Below are positions 8,073-15,003 of a DNA stretch of 17,099 nt, in pieces (position 1 is the first letter of the stretch; every line of letters begins with the position of its first letter). The translations under genes were made by a program, and so were the position numbers. The stretch is from positions 1 to 17,099 of the forward strand of contig JBKPCR010000294.1 of assembly GCA_046727435.1 (NCBI GenBank), given 5' to 3'. The notes below the pieces were generated by a model. That model was not told the DNA's origin. It ran no database searches and was given only the letters and a program-made list of their open reading frames with translations. This DNA is from CAVPRW01 sp046727435 [NCBI: bacterium] (GTDB lineage: Bacteria > Tectomicrobia > Entotheonellia > J063).

Positions 8073-8597
8073 CTATGAGGCGGAGCCTTTCCCCAGGGCG
8101 GCCTCGACCTCTGGCAGCTGGCGCCAACGCAGCCCGCGCGGGTGGGTCGCCACCTCCACCTTGTTGCCGTCGGCATCCACCAGTCCCAGCGGGTGGTACA
8201 CCAGCTCTATGCGGTTGCCGTCAGGGTCGTGAATGTAAGTGGAGTGCTCACCGGTGTCGTCGCGCTTACCCCAACGCTGGTCGTCCTCTGTCCCGCTACT
8301 GGTCGAGGCGCCCTGCCCGGCGCGGGAGTAGGCAATGCCCAGCGCGTCAAGGTGGGCGAGCATCTCGTCCCAATTCTCCACTTCCAGGGCAAAGTGGGCA
8401 CGGGGGGAAATCACCGGGTTGTCCATCTCGGAAAAGTGCATTTCGGCGTTGCCGATGTGTAACTGCAGCTGGCGCTTGTTGCGCTCCGGTCCTCTATCGC
8501 GGAATGTGGCGCCCAGGACCTTCTCGTACCACTCCCTGGTCCGCTGCCGATCCGTGATCTGCACGTTGACATGTTGTACCATGGTAACTTTAGGCAT
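8073..8597 (-). CDS. VOC family (glyoxalase/dioxygenase-fold) protein
   Basis: 174-residue protein with two beta-alpha-beta-beta-beta modules of the vicinal oxygen chelate fold. Module 1 opens MVQHVNVQITDRQRTREWYEKVLG. Module 2 opens HFALEVENWDEMLAHLDALG and ends in YIHDPDGNRIELVYHP, the family's best-known signature. His9, His68 and Glu131 are in the places normally used as metal ligands. The fold covers glyoxalase I, extradiol dioxygenases, epimerases and resistance proteins, so the reaction is open; next to an amidohydrolase and a ThDP enzyme, a catabolic role is likely. A longer frame reaches ATG at 8627. I choose 8597 because GGGAGGT (plus-strand 8605-8611) sits 7 bases before it and homologous proteins begin at about this point. 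First gene of the three-gene minus-strand set. Confidence 0.85.
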   Translation of the reverse strand: MPKVTMVQHVNVQITDRQRTREWYEKVLGATFRDRGPERNKRQLQLHIGNAEMHFSEMDNPVISPRAHFALEVENWDEMLAHLDALGIAYSRAGQGASTSSGTEDDQRWGKRDDTGEHSTYIHDPDGNRIELVYHPLGLVDADGNKVEVATHPRGLRWRQLPEVEAALGKGSAS

Positions 8598-8604
8598 CCT
8601 TCTG

Positions 8605-8611
8605 ACCTCCC
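8605..8611 (-). promoter_or_regulatory. Ribosome binding site deciding the VOC start
   Basis: GGGAGGT on the minus strand, 7 bases from ATG at 8597. It supports this start over the upstream in-frame ATG at 8627. Confidence 0.6.
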
Positions 8612-8869
8612 TATCTATCGATGACACATAAACTTTACCAGGACTGGGGCACCTGTACCCCTCCCCGCTGTGCAGCTTCGATCCTTCGCTGCCGCCAGTG
8701 TAATATACCTGGCCTGCCCGCGTCTAACATTTTGCCGCGTCTGGTGTCACAGCGATTCCGCAGGTTTCAAGGCCGGGGATGAAGGAGAGCATGCCCTCTC
8801 GAAATGGCCTGGGCCACCTATCGCGCCGGGCAGTACGACATGCTCGGACCTCCCTCCAGTCTGCGCCGC

Positions 8870-9074
8870 CTATTTGTCCAGCCACACATTCCAGAAGTAC
8901 CACCAGCGCATGTCAAATAGGCCGTGGACATGCTGACGCATGACCGTCAGCTCAAACTCCCTCTTTGGGAGCCGTGAGGCGAGCGCTTCATCTGAGACCG
9001 CCACGTGCTTGAACATCTTCAGGTAGTCAAAGCTCTCTCTCAAGCGAAGGCTTCTCCTCAGCCCTAACCATCAT
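8870..9074 (-). pseudogene. Short unknown gene with one apparent frameshift
   Basis: On the minus strand ATG at 9074 starts MMVRAEEKPSLEREL and then hits TGA. A one-base shift at the TTT near 9029-9031 joins it to a good protein-like stretch, DYLKMFKHVAVSDEALASRL, then KREFELTVMRQHVHGL, ending in FDMRWWYFWNVWLDK and TAG at 8870-8872. The joined product would be about 67 residues, amphipathic, with a tryptophan-rich C-terminus. AGGAGGTG (plus-strand 9091-9098) is upstream but 16 bases away, a poor spacing. I do not recognise a family. It lies upstream of the VOC gene on the same strand. Either a recently broken gene, or an intact one with a sequencing error; or a chance open frame. Confidence 0.35.
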
Positions 9075-9446
9075 TCACCTTCGGCTCTTCCACCTCCTAT
9101 TGTTGCACTCACTCTAGCAGTCTTGCAGCCGTTGGCTTTCGGCGAGTTGAGCCTAATGCGACTACCCCTGTCATGTCAAGGTTGTCCTGGAGGGCGGGTG
9201 CCTGTCAGAGTTTTGCGCCGTCATGTCAGGGCTCGATGTTCGCTCCCTCTCCCGGCGGGAGAGGGTTAGGGTGAGGGGAAGAATTTTCGGCTTGACCGCC
9301 TGCCATCAGCTGATTACCATCGCAAGACCCGCAACTGCATGAGTCACCACGGCGAGGTGCGGGCGAACCCCTGCGGGGGTACTTCTGAAGGGGACAGCCA
9401 AAGAGTAGCGACAAGGGATTGAGGGGGCCGCAGCGCGGAGGCCGCT
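9075..9446. other. Intergenic stretch before the ABC binding-protein gene
   Basis: No gene is visible here. The stretch holds two copies of GTCATGTCA (about 9171 and 9222), the CCCTCTCCC-type palindromic repeat listed separately, and a small CCCCTGCGGGG dyad near 9370. No convincing promoter pair was found for the gene at 9447. Confidence 0.4.
9244..9278. repeat. REP-like palindromic intergenic repeat
   Basis: CCCTCTCCCG at 9245-9254 and CGGGAGAGGG at 9256-9265 are perfect reverse complements, followed by TTAGGGTGAGGGG. On the minus strand it reads as CCCTCACCCTAAC followed by CCTCTCCC. I recognise this as a widespread, high-copy intergenic palindrome of proteobacterial-type genomes; its translation gives the familiar spurious peptide SPHPNPLPPGEG. 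It marks non-coding DNA, and I cannot count genomic copies from here. Confidence 0.7.
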
Positions 9447-10439
9447 ATGAGGCATACCACTGTTGGGATCATCGCCACCTGCATCCTCGCTACCCTCTCA
9501 GCACCGCACGCCTCCGGGGCGCAGCCGCCAGCGAAAGTCCCCCGCATAGGTATCCTCTGGTTCGGCTCCCCTGTCGTCGGGTCTTCGCCCCATCTCGAGG
9601 CGTTTCGGCAAGGGCTGCGCGAGCTGGGCTACACGGAGGGACAGCACCTCGTCATCGAGACCCGCCATGCGGCGATGCGGCCCGCGCTGCTGCCTGACCT
9701 CGCAGCCAATCTGGTCCTCTCCAAGGTGGATGTCATCGTTGCGGCAGGGGATCCGGCGATTTATGCCGCCAGGCACGCGACGAGCACGATCCCCATCGTC
9801 ATGGTGGCGGGTGCCGACCCCGTGGGGTCAGGGTTGGTCGCCAGCCTGGCGCGACCAGGTGGGAACCTCACGGGGTCAAGCACCCTTTCCCCGGAGTTAA
9901 GTGGGAAACGGCTCCAGTTGCTGACGGAGGCCCTTCCCGGAGTCTCCCGTGTGGCTGTGCTCTGGAATCCAGCCGATCCAGCCAAGGCCCTCGATGTGCG
10001 AGAGACCCAGGCGGCGGGACAAGCGCTGGGCATGCAGCTGCAACTGCTGGAGGTCCGAGGGCCCGAGGAGTTTGAGAGCGCCTTCGCCGCGATGACCCGA
10101 GAGCGTGCCGAGGCGCTGATCACTCTGGGGGACCCCCTGACGGTGAGTCACCGCATGCGGATCGTGGACCTCGCGGCCAAAAGCCGACTGCCGACGATGT
10201 ATGACGTGCGAGAGTTTGTCGAGGCTGAAGGCCTCATGGCCTACGGGCCAAGCTTGGCTGACCTGTTTCGGCGCGCCGCTGCCTATGTGGATAAGATTCT
10301 GAAAGGCGCCAAGCCGGGCACCCTGCCCGTGGAGCAGCCTATGAAATTCGAGCTGATCATCAACATCAAGACCGCCAAAGCCCTCGGCCTCACGATGCCC
10401 CAGTCCGTCCTCTTCCTCGCCGACCAGGTAATTCAATGA
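9447..10439 (+). CDS. ABC_sub_bind-type periplasmic substrate-binding protein (orphan)
   Basis: 330-residue exported protein. Residues 1-25 form a signal peptide (basic start, hydrophobic core VGIIATCILATLSAP, small residues before QPPAK). The mature part begins KVPRIGILWFGSP and has the layout of the ABC_sub_bind family (PF04392, TrpX-like): FRQGLRELGYTEGQHLVIETR at about 50-70, VDVIVAAGDPAIYAARHAT, IPIVMVAGADPVGSGLVASLARPGGNLTG, and a C-terminal block with PVEQPMKFELIINIKTAKALGL. Such proteins bind small ligands in the periplasm for an ABC importer. No permease or ATPase gene lies beside it, a common state for this family in soil lineages. GGAGG lies 7 bases upstream of the ATG. The following gene, 427 bp on, is an exported amidohydrolase, perhaps acting on the same class of compounds (inference). 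Confidence 0.9.
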   Translation: MRHTTVGIIATCILATLSAPHASGAQPPAKVPRIGILWFGSPVVGSSPHLEAFRQGLRELGYTEGQHLVIETRHAAMRPALLPDLAANLVLSKVDVIVAAGDPAIYAARHATSTIPIVMVAGADPVGSGLVASLARPGGNLTGSSTLSPELSGKRLQLLTEALPGVSRVAVLWNPADPAKALDVRETQAAGQALGMQLQLLEVRGPEEFESAFAAMTRERAEALITLGDPLTVSHRMRIVDLAAKSRLPTMYDVREFVEAEGLMAYGPSLADLFRRAAAYVDKILKGAKPGTLPVEQPMKFELIINIKTAKALGLTMPQSVLFLADQVIQ

Positions 10440-10521
10440 ATCGTGGGGGGAAGATGATGGTTCAACCCTTGTGGGGCGCTTGACTGCTCTTGGAAGCTAT
10501 CCATGTTAAGATCGCACTCTG

Positions 10522-10560
10522 CTGCTTGTGTCACGTCATAAGCAGACCCCATATCTTTTT
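10522..10560 (+). terminator. Weak terminator-like hairpin after the binding-protein gene
   Basis: CTGCTT at 10522-10527 pairs with AAGCAG at 10540-10545 across a 12-base loop, and TTTTT follows at 10556-10560. The stem is short and the T-run is 10 bases away, so efficiency would be low. Confidence 0.25.
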
Positions 10561-10589
10561 GCGGACCGTGAGCAGCGTTTATGTATAAT
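10559..10589 (+). promoter_or_regulatory. Candidate promoter for the exported amidohydrolase
   Basis: A perfect TATAAT lies at 10584-10589, with TTGCGG at 10559-10564 (19-base spacing, longer than ideal). A transcript starting near 10597 would carry a leader of about 270 bases that includes the TGAGGCTC elements. Confidence 0.35.
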
Positions 10590-10633
10590 ATTTAGAGATT
10601 ACCATCCACGCTGGATCAGAGTGTTTCGCAGAA

Positions 10634-10669
10634 ATGAGGCTCTGGTATGGTGAGGCTCTTGAGCCTCAT
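10634..10669. promoter_or_regulatory. Three TGAGGCTC half-sites able to form alternative hairpins
   Basis: TGAGGCTC occurs at 10635-10642 and 10651-10658, and its reverse complement GAGCCTCA at 10661-10668. The second and third copies make a tight 18-bp dyad with a two-base centre. The first copy can pair with the third over 9 bases (ATGAGGCTC/GAGCCTCAT). This suggests either a multi-site operator or two exclusive RNA stems in the leader of the amidohydrolase at 10867. Confidence 0.45.
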
Positions 10670-10853
10670 GCGGTCATTTCATAGGGAAAGGTTTGAGGAT
10701 GGAGTCACCGCTTCTCAGATATCATTCGCACCTACGAAGTCGTTCAGTACGAGATAGCAAACCTCAACAGCCGATTAAAGCTCGAAATTGTCGTTGCCAG
10801 TGGGAGGAGCTATTCGGCCCTGTAACGTGACATCATTGCCGTTCGCGTGCGAA

Positions 10854-10859
10854 AGGAGG
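10854..10859 (+). promoter_or_regulatory. Ribosome binding site deciding the amidohydrolase start
   Basis: AGGAGG, 7 bases before ATG at 10867. The in-frame GTG at 10861 is only one base away from it and is therefore not the start. Confidence 0.7.
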
Positions 10860-10866
10860 GGTGGCC

Positions 10867-12375
10867 ATGGGCATCTACCTCAGTGCTAGAGAGCTCGCGC
10901 AACTCGAATCGGCGGAACATGCATTTCCTTCGCCGGTGCCCACGCAGATCGTTTCCAACGGCGAATTTAACCCGCTGCCGCAGACCCATCAACAGCAGCA
11001 AGTCGAAGGGCGGATCAAAGAATTAGCGGACAAGCATGCCGCCAAACTAGGGATGGATCGGCGGCACTTTCTGCGCACCAGTTGCGGTATGGCAGCCGCC
11101 TTCGTGGCGATGAACCACGTGTTCGGCAACCTATTCGATGTCTCCGAGGCTGAGGCTGCCGATCCAGAGCGCGCCGCCGACCGCGCCAAATCGCTGCAGG
11201 GGCAATTCATCTTCGACGACCAGACCCACTTCGTACACGACAAATTCGAGCAAAAGGGCCTGCTAGGACTGGCCGTTTTTGCGGCCGAACACTGGAACCC
11301 AGCCCTCACCAATAAGGAGAAGACAGACCTCTACTACTATAAATTCGAGAATTACGTGCGGCAGATCTTCCTGAATAGCGATACGTCGGTGGCCTTGCTG
11401 AGTGGTGCGCCCTTCGACGATCCTTCGTGGTGGCTCCTTCCCAATGAACAGATCATCGAAGCTGTCAGCATGGTCAACAAAATCGCCGGCACGCGGCGGA
11501 TGCTGGGCCATGCCGTCGTGACGCCGGGACAACCCAGCTGGATGGACGCCGTCGACCTCGCCATCGATAAGCTCCATCCCGATAGCTGGAAGCTGTACAC
11601 CATCGGCGACCCACTGTCGGCGAAAACCAAGTTCCCCTTTCGCCTGGACGACGAGCAGCTGATGTATCCCTTCTATGACAAAGCGCTGAAAGCGGGCATC
11701 CGTACCATCTGCATCCACAAAGGCTTGATGCCGGCAGATTACGAGCAAAGCTGGGCGAACGTGTGGCAGTACAACACGGCCTGGGATATCGGCAAGGCCG
11801 CCAAGGACTGGCCACAGTTGAACTTCGTCATCTACCACGGCTGCCTGCAAGCGTTTCAGGAGCCTCCCAATCGAGTCCTGGCTGAATTTGAGCAGACCGG
11901 CGAGATCAAGTGGGCCAGCGATCTCGCCCGCATCCCTGCGCAGTATGGGGTCTCCAACGTCTATGCCGAGATGGGCACCAGCTTTGCCGCGTCGTGCACA
12001 GCCAATCCCCGCCTCACGGCAGCGCTCCTCGGGACCTGGATCAAGGGCATGGGCGTCGACCATACATTGTGGGGCACCGACTCCGTGTGGTACGGCTCGC
12101 CGCAGTGGCAGATCGAGGCGTTGCGCCGGCTGGAAATCCCCGAGGATATGCAGAAAAAGTTCGGGTTTGCACCACTGGGTCCGGCCGATGGGTTCGTCAA
12201 GAATCAGATCTTCGGGTTCAACTCGGCCCGCTTGTACAATCTCAGCCTGCGCGCCGAATATCCGCCGTTGACCCCTGACAAGTTCACCCAGATCAGGGAG
12301 GAGTATCGCATGGCCGGGAGACTCGACGAGCTACGCGACAACGCCGCCTATGGCTTCATCGCCAAGCGGGCATAG
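10867..12375 (+). CDS. Amidohydrolase with internal twin-arginine signal
   Basis: 502-residue protein. The first 60 residues are a hydrophilic extension. A Tat-type motif follows: DRRHFLR at 64-70 and the hydrophobic run CGMAAAFVAMNHVFG, with AEA sites near 95-98. The catalytic part is of the amidohydrolase-2 type. DDQTHFVHD at 117-125 supplies early histidines, His284 lies in ICIHKG, His324 in VIYHGC and Asp405 in LWGTDSVWYG. These fit the usual barrel metal ligands. Tat export would mean it folds with its metal in the cytoplasm and acts in the periplasm or at the membrane. The long extension before RR is unusual and may act as a regulatory or escort region. Substrate unknown. It follows the orphan binding protein on the same strand. 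The family call is good; export is probable rather than proven. Confidence 0.85.
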   Translation: MGIYLSARELAQLESAEHAFPSPVPTQIVSNGEFNPLPQTHQQQQVEGRIKELADKHAAKLGMDRRHFLRTSCGMAAAFVAMNHVFGNLFDVSEAEAADPERAADRAKSLQGQFIFDDQTHFVHDKFEQKGLLGLAVFAAEHWNPALTNKEKTDLYYYKFENYVRQIFLNSDTSVALLSGAPFDDPSWWLLPNEQIIEAVSMVNKIAGTRRMLGHAVVTPGQPSWMDAVDLAIDKLHPDSWKLYTIGDPLSAKTKFPFRLDDEQLMYPFYDKALKAGIRTICIHKGLMPADYEQSWANVWQYNTAWDIGKAAKDWPQLNFVIYHGCLQAFQEPPNRVLAEFEQTGEIKWASDLARIPAQYGVSNVYAEMGTSFAASCTANPRLTAALLGTWIKGMGVDHTLWGTDSVWYGSPQWQIEALRRLEIPEDMQKKFGFAPLGPADGFVKNQIFGFNSARLYNLSLRAEYPPLTPDKFTQIREEYRMAGRLDELRDNAAYGFIAKRA

Positions 12376-12380
12376 CAGCA

Positions 12381-12415
12381 GTGCTGAGTGCTGAGGCATG
12401 AGTGTTGAGTATGGA
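12381..12415. repeat. Degenerate heptad tandem repeat
   Basis: Five consecutive 7-base units: GTGCTGA, GTGCTGA, GGCATGA, GTGTTGA, GTATGGA. They begin six bases after the amidohydrolase stop, in the gap before the convergent DUF1722 gene. All share G at position 1 and mostly TGA at the end. Comparable in style to 6634-6661. No terminator hairpin is apparent in this gap. Confidence 0.5.
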
Positions 12416-12505
12416 AAGGCCCAGTGCGCCCCGCGGCTGTATAGAAATGCACAAGGCTCCGGTGTTTGCCCGGCTCTGGCACGCTGACCAAGACCCTGTC
12501 CGTCG

Positions 12506-12838
12506 TCACAGTTGATTCAGCAGCATCAATTCATGTGGATGAGGCGTCAGGTAGACCTGGTTCAGCAGGTAGGGAACTTGAAATTTACGGACGTAATGGC
12601 CGATCAACGTCACCGGCACGCTGAGCGGTAGCATGCCGCGCCGATACTGATCGAACATCTTAGTCAGATCGCCGCCCTCGTCGCTGTCGAGTTGATCGGA
12701 CACATAACCGGCGAAATGCTGCAACACGTTCGTGTGACTGCGGCGGGTCGGGGTGCGGCGCATCACATCGGTGAATCCATCCAGAAATACCGCCGCCAAC
12801 GTCTGAGCAGGGGTAACCAATGCTGCATCCTTACTCAT
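12506..12838 (-). CDS. DUF1722 domain protein (YbgA-like, short)
   Basis: 110-residue protein that is little more than one DUF1722 domain. HTNVLQHFAGYVSDQLDSDE at about 35-54 matches the HxNVLQHxxGYFxxQL block of E. coli YbgA. It is followed by QYRRGMLPLSVPVTLIGHYVRKF and the closing PYLLNQVYLTPHPHELMLLNQL, also a family signature. YbgA has 169 residues, and other relatives carry a DUF523 domain in front; here that is absent. The function is not established; the family is often encoded with DNA photolyase genes. GGTGAGG lies about 5 bases before the ATG. It is the last gene of a minus-strand run, 35 bp after lhgO. Family certain, role unknown. Confidence 0.85.
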   Translation of the reverse strand: MSKDAALVTPAQTLAAVFLDGFTDVMRRTPTRRSHTNVLQHFAGYVSDQLDSDEGGDLTKMFDQYRRGMLPLSVPVTLIGHYVRKFQVPYLLNQVYLTPHPHELMLLNQL

Positions 12839-12873
12839 ACGGCCTCACCGATGGTTGAGAGGCAAATGCCAGC

Positions 12874-14088
12874 TTACGAGAGCGTGAAGCTCTTGACCGC
12901 CATCTCGGCGATGGTCTTGCCGATACTGATCGAGGCCGTGGCTCCTGGCGATGGGGCGTTGAGCACGTGCACCATACGCTCGGACTCGACAATACGAAAA
13001 TCGTCCACGAGTGCCCCATCCGGCGCCACCGCCTGGGCACGCACCCCCGATCCTGCCGGGTGCACATCCTGCATGCGCAGCTCCGGTATCAGCTTTTGCA
13101 GGGCCTTGACGAACGCTTCGCGACTAATCGAACGATACATCTCTCCCAGGCCCGTCTTCCAGTACTTCGAAACCATTTTCCAAAAGCCCGGATAGGCGAA
13201 CATTTTCAGGGTATCTTTGGCGGAGAAATCCTCCCAGCGGTAGCCCTCGCGTTTGAAGGCTAGGACGGCGTTGGGGCCAGCTTCCACGCCACCATGGATC
13301 ATGCGGGTGAAATGCACCCCCAAAAAGGGGAAGCGCGGATCCGGGACGGGGTAAATCAAATTCTTCACCAGGAATTGCCGCTCGGGCACGAGCTCGTAGT
13401 ACTCACCCCGGAAGGGCACGATCTGCAGTTGCGGGTCGACCCCGCAGAGGCGCGCCACATCGTCAGCGTGGAGGCCGCCGCAGTTCACCAGGAAGCGGCA
13501 ATGGACCGCCCCACGGCTGGTCTCCAGGACCAGCTCATCGGCGTAGCGCCGACAGCCATGGACCTGAGCTTTGGTCTGAATCTCTCCGCCTTCCTTGCGA
13601 ATGATGTCGGCATAGACCTGAGACACCTGCTTGTAGTCGATGATGCCGGTCTCAGGGACCAACAGCCCGGCGATGCCCACGGTGTGCGGCTCATACTCGC
13701 GGATCTCTTCGGGCCCCAGTCGGCGTATGCCTTCCAGACCATTGGCCTGGCCTCGCTGTTCGAGCTCATCCAACGCCGGCAATTCGCTGGCTTCGGTGGC
13801 CACGACGAGTTTGCCGCAGCGCTCATGGGCGATGCCATACTCTTGACAGAACTCGTACATGGCCTTGCGACCCACCACGCAGTTGCGCGCCTTGAGCGAG
13901 CCAGGCCGGTAGTATAACCCCGAATGAATCACCCCACTGTTATGCCCGGTCTGGTGCTGGGCCAGGCGGTCCTCCGCTTCGAGCACGGCGAGCGCCATAT
14001 TCGAGCCTGTCTTCAGCGCCATCGCAGTCGCCAGGCCGATGATTCCTCCACCGATGATGACCACATCGTACCGTTGGGCACGCGCCAT
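12874..14088 (-). CDS. lhgO: L-2-hydroxyglutarate oxidase (LhgO family)
   Basis: 404-residue FAD-dependent oxidoreductase of the DAO fold. The dinucleotide-binding motif GGGIIGLA is at 13-20 after the strand YDVVI. The LhgO hallmark GHNSGVIHSGLYYRPGSLKA spans 48-67. Further conserved blocks are GPEEIREYEPHTVGIAGLLVPETGIIDY at about 145-172 and VNCGGLHADDVARLCG. The C-terminal GSGVRAQAVAPDGALVDDF carries the usual flavin-contacting arginine. The enzyme oxidises L-2-hydroxyglutarate to 2-oxoglutarate and passes electrons to the membrane quinone pool or to oxygen. It clears a toxic by-product of dehydrogenases and serves in lysine/glutarate breakdown. Length is normal. The ATG is preceded by AAGGGG at about 9 bases. 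It starts 18 bp after the TIGR01777 gene, so the two are probably one transcript. Confidence 0.92.
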   Translation of the reverse strand: MARAQRYDVVIIGGGIIGLATAMALKTGSNMALAVLEAEDRLAQHQTGHNSGVIHSGLYYRPGSLKARNCVVGRKAMYEFCQEYGIAHERCGKLVVATEASELPALDELEQRGQANGLEGIRRLGPEEIREYEPHTVGIAGLLVPETGIIDYKQVSQVYADIIRKEGGEIQTKAQVHGCRRYADELVLETSRGAVHCRFLVNCGGLHADDVARLCGVDPQLQIVPFRGEYYELVPERQFLVKNLIYPVPDPRFPFLGVHFTRMIHGGVEAGPNAVLAFKREGYRWEDFSAKDTLKMFAYPGFWKMVSKYWKTGLGEMYRSISREAFVKALQKLIPELRMQDVHPAGSGVRAQAVAPDGALVDDFRIVESERMVHVLNAPSPGATASISIGKTIAEMAVKSFTLS

Positions 14089-14106
14089 TGTTGTTCCCCT
14101 TCTCGC

Positions 14107-15003
14107 TCATCTTGCGAGCACATGCTGTAAGGCTTCTTCAAGCTCAGGGTAACGGAACTGGTACCCCGAGGCCAGGAGTTTGATAGGCTGTATGCGGGCA
14201 CTCGCCAGTAACAGCTCGTCGGCCATCTCCCCAAACATCAGACGCGCGGCGAATGCTGGCAGCGGAATGGCCGTGGGCCGTCCGAGAACTTTTCCCAGCG
14301 TCTTGGTGAATTCCTGATTGGTGACGGCTCGGGGGGCCACCGCGTTCGTTGGGCCTTGCAGGGCATCAGTGACGATCGCATGCTGAATGGCACCAACGAC
14401 GTCATCCAGGGCGATCCAACTCATATATTGCCGCCCGCTGCCGAGCACACCTCCTAGCCCTAAACGGAACGGCGGCAGCATCTTCGCCAGTGCCCCTCCA
14501 GTCGCACTGAGCACCACTCCCATGCGCAGTTGGACGACGCGAATCCCGTGTTGTCGGGCTGGCTCCGTCGCCGCCTCCCAGGCCTGGCAGACCTCGGCCA
14601 GAAAGCCCCGGCCCGGAGGACTGTCGTCGGTGAGGATGGCTTCTCCGCGGTCCCCATAATATCCGATGGCCGAGGCAGACACCAAAACCTTGGGGGGGGA
14701 AGACAGGCGGGTGAGTGTCTCACACAGGAGCTGTGTGCCCTTGACGCGACTGTCGCGGATTCTCGCCTTCTTGGCCGCTGTCCAGCGCTCGGCGATGTTC
14801 TCTCCTGCCAGATGCACAACCGCCTCGACACCCTCGACAGCACGCGCATCGATGGTTCCCGCCAGAGGATCCCAACGGGCGATCTTCTCCTCGGATGTCG
14901 GCTGCCCGCGCGCCAGGCGTGTCACCTCGTGGCCGCTAAATGCTAGAGAGGATACCAACGCTGTGCCGATAAGGCCGCTTGCGCCAGTGACAAGAATATT
15001 CAT
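14107..15003 (-). CDS. TIGR01777 family SDR oxidoreductase (YfcH/SDR39U1-like)
   Basis: 298-residue extended short-chain dehydrogenase. The NAD(P)-binding glycine motif GASGLIG is at 7-13, HLAGENI at 64-70, and the family block SASAIGYYGDRGE at 109-121 supplies the tyrosine of the active site. The YxxxK lysine of classical SDRs is not obvious, as is usual in this family. The region after about residue 250 (AFAARLMFGEMADELLLASARIQPIKL, then YPELEEAL) is the DUF1731 tail. The substrate is unknown; relatives are annotated as nucleotide-sugar epimerase-like. GAGGAGG sits 7 bases before the ATG, a strong site. It leads the run TIGR01777-lhgO-DUF1722. In other bacteria TIGR01777 and DUF1722 genes occur together near photolyase genes (established from genome context, recalled from memory). 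Confidence 0.92.
   Translation of the reverse strand: MNILVTGASGLIGTALVSSLAFSGHEVTRLARGQPTSEEKIARWDPLAGTIDARAVEGVEAVVHLAGENIAERWTAAKKARIRDSRVKGTQLLCETLTRLSSPPKVLVSASAIGYYGDRGEAILTDDSPPGRGFLAEVCQAWEAATEPARQHGIRVVQLRMGVVLSATGGALAKMLPPFRLGLGGVLGSGRQYMSWIALDDVVGAIQHAIVTDALQGPTNAVAPRAVTNQEFTKTLGKVLGRPTAIPLPAFAARLMFGEMADELLLASARIQPIKLLASGYQFRYPELEEALQHVLAR

Larger units (their letters stand above)
10440..10866. other. Long spacer with promoter, inverted repeats and possible terminator
   Basis: 427 bp without an identifiable gene. It contains a weak terminator-like hairpin, a TATAAT box and the TGAGGCTC elements, all listed separately. A 33-codon open stretch at about 10707-10808 (SDIIRTYEVVQYEIANL and on to YSAL) looks protein-like but has no start codon. 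Confidence 0.4.

Noticed and set aside
8804-8920. Plus-strand 38-codon stretch starting MAWATYRAGQYDML, resembling a piece of a solute-binding protein
   Set aside because: Too short, no ribosome site, no continuation in any frame; overlaps the minus-strand small gene candidate.
9226-9414. Minus-strand open frame with SPHPNPLPPGEG
   Set aside because: This is the known spurious translation of the intergenic CCCTCTCCC palindrome repeat.
12692-13195. Plus-strand open frame of 167 codons
   Set aside because: Antisense to DUF1722 and lhgO, both strongly supported.
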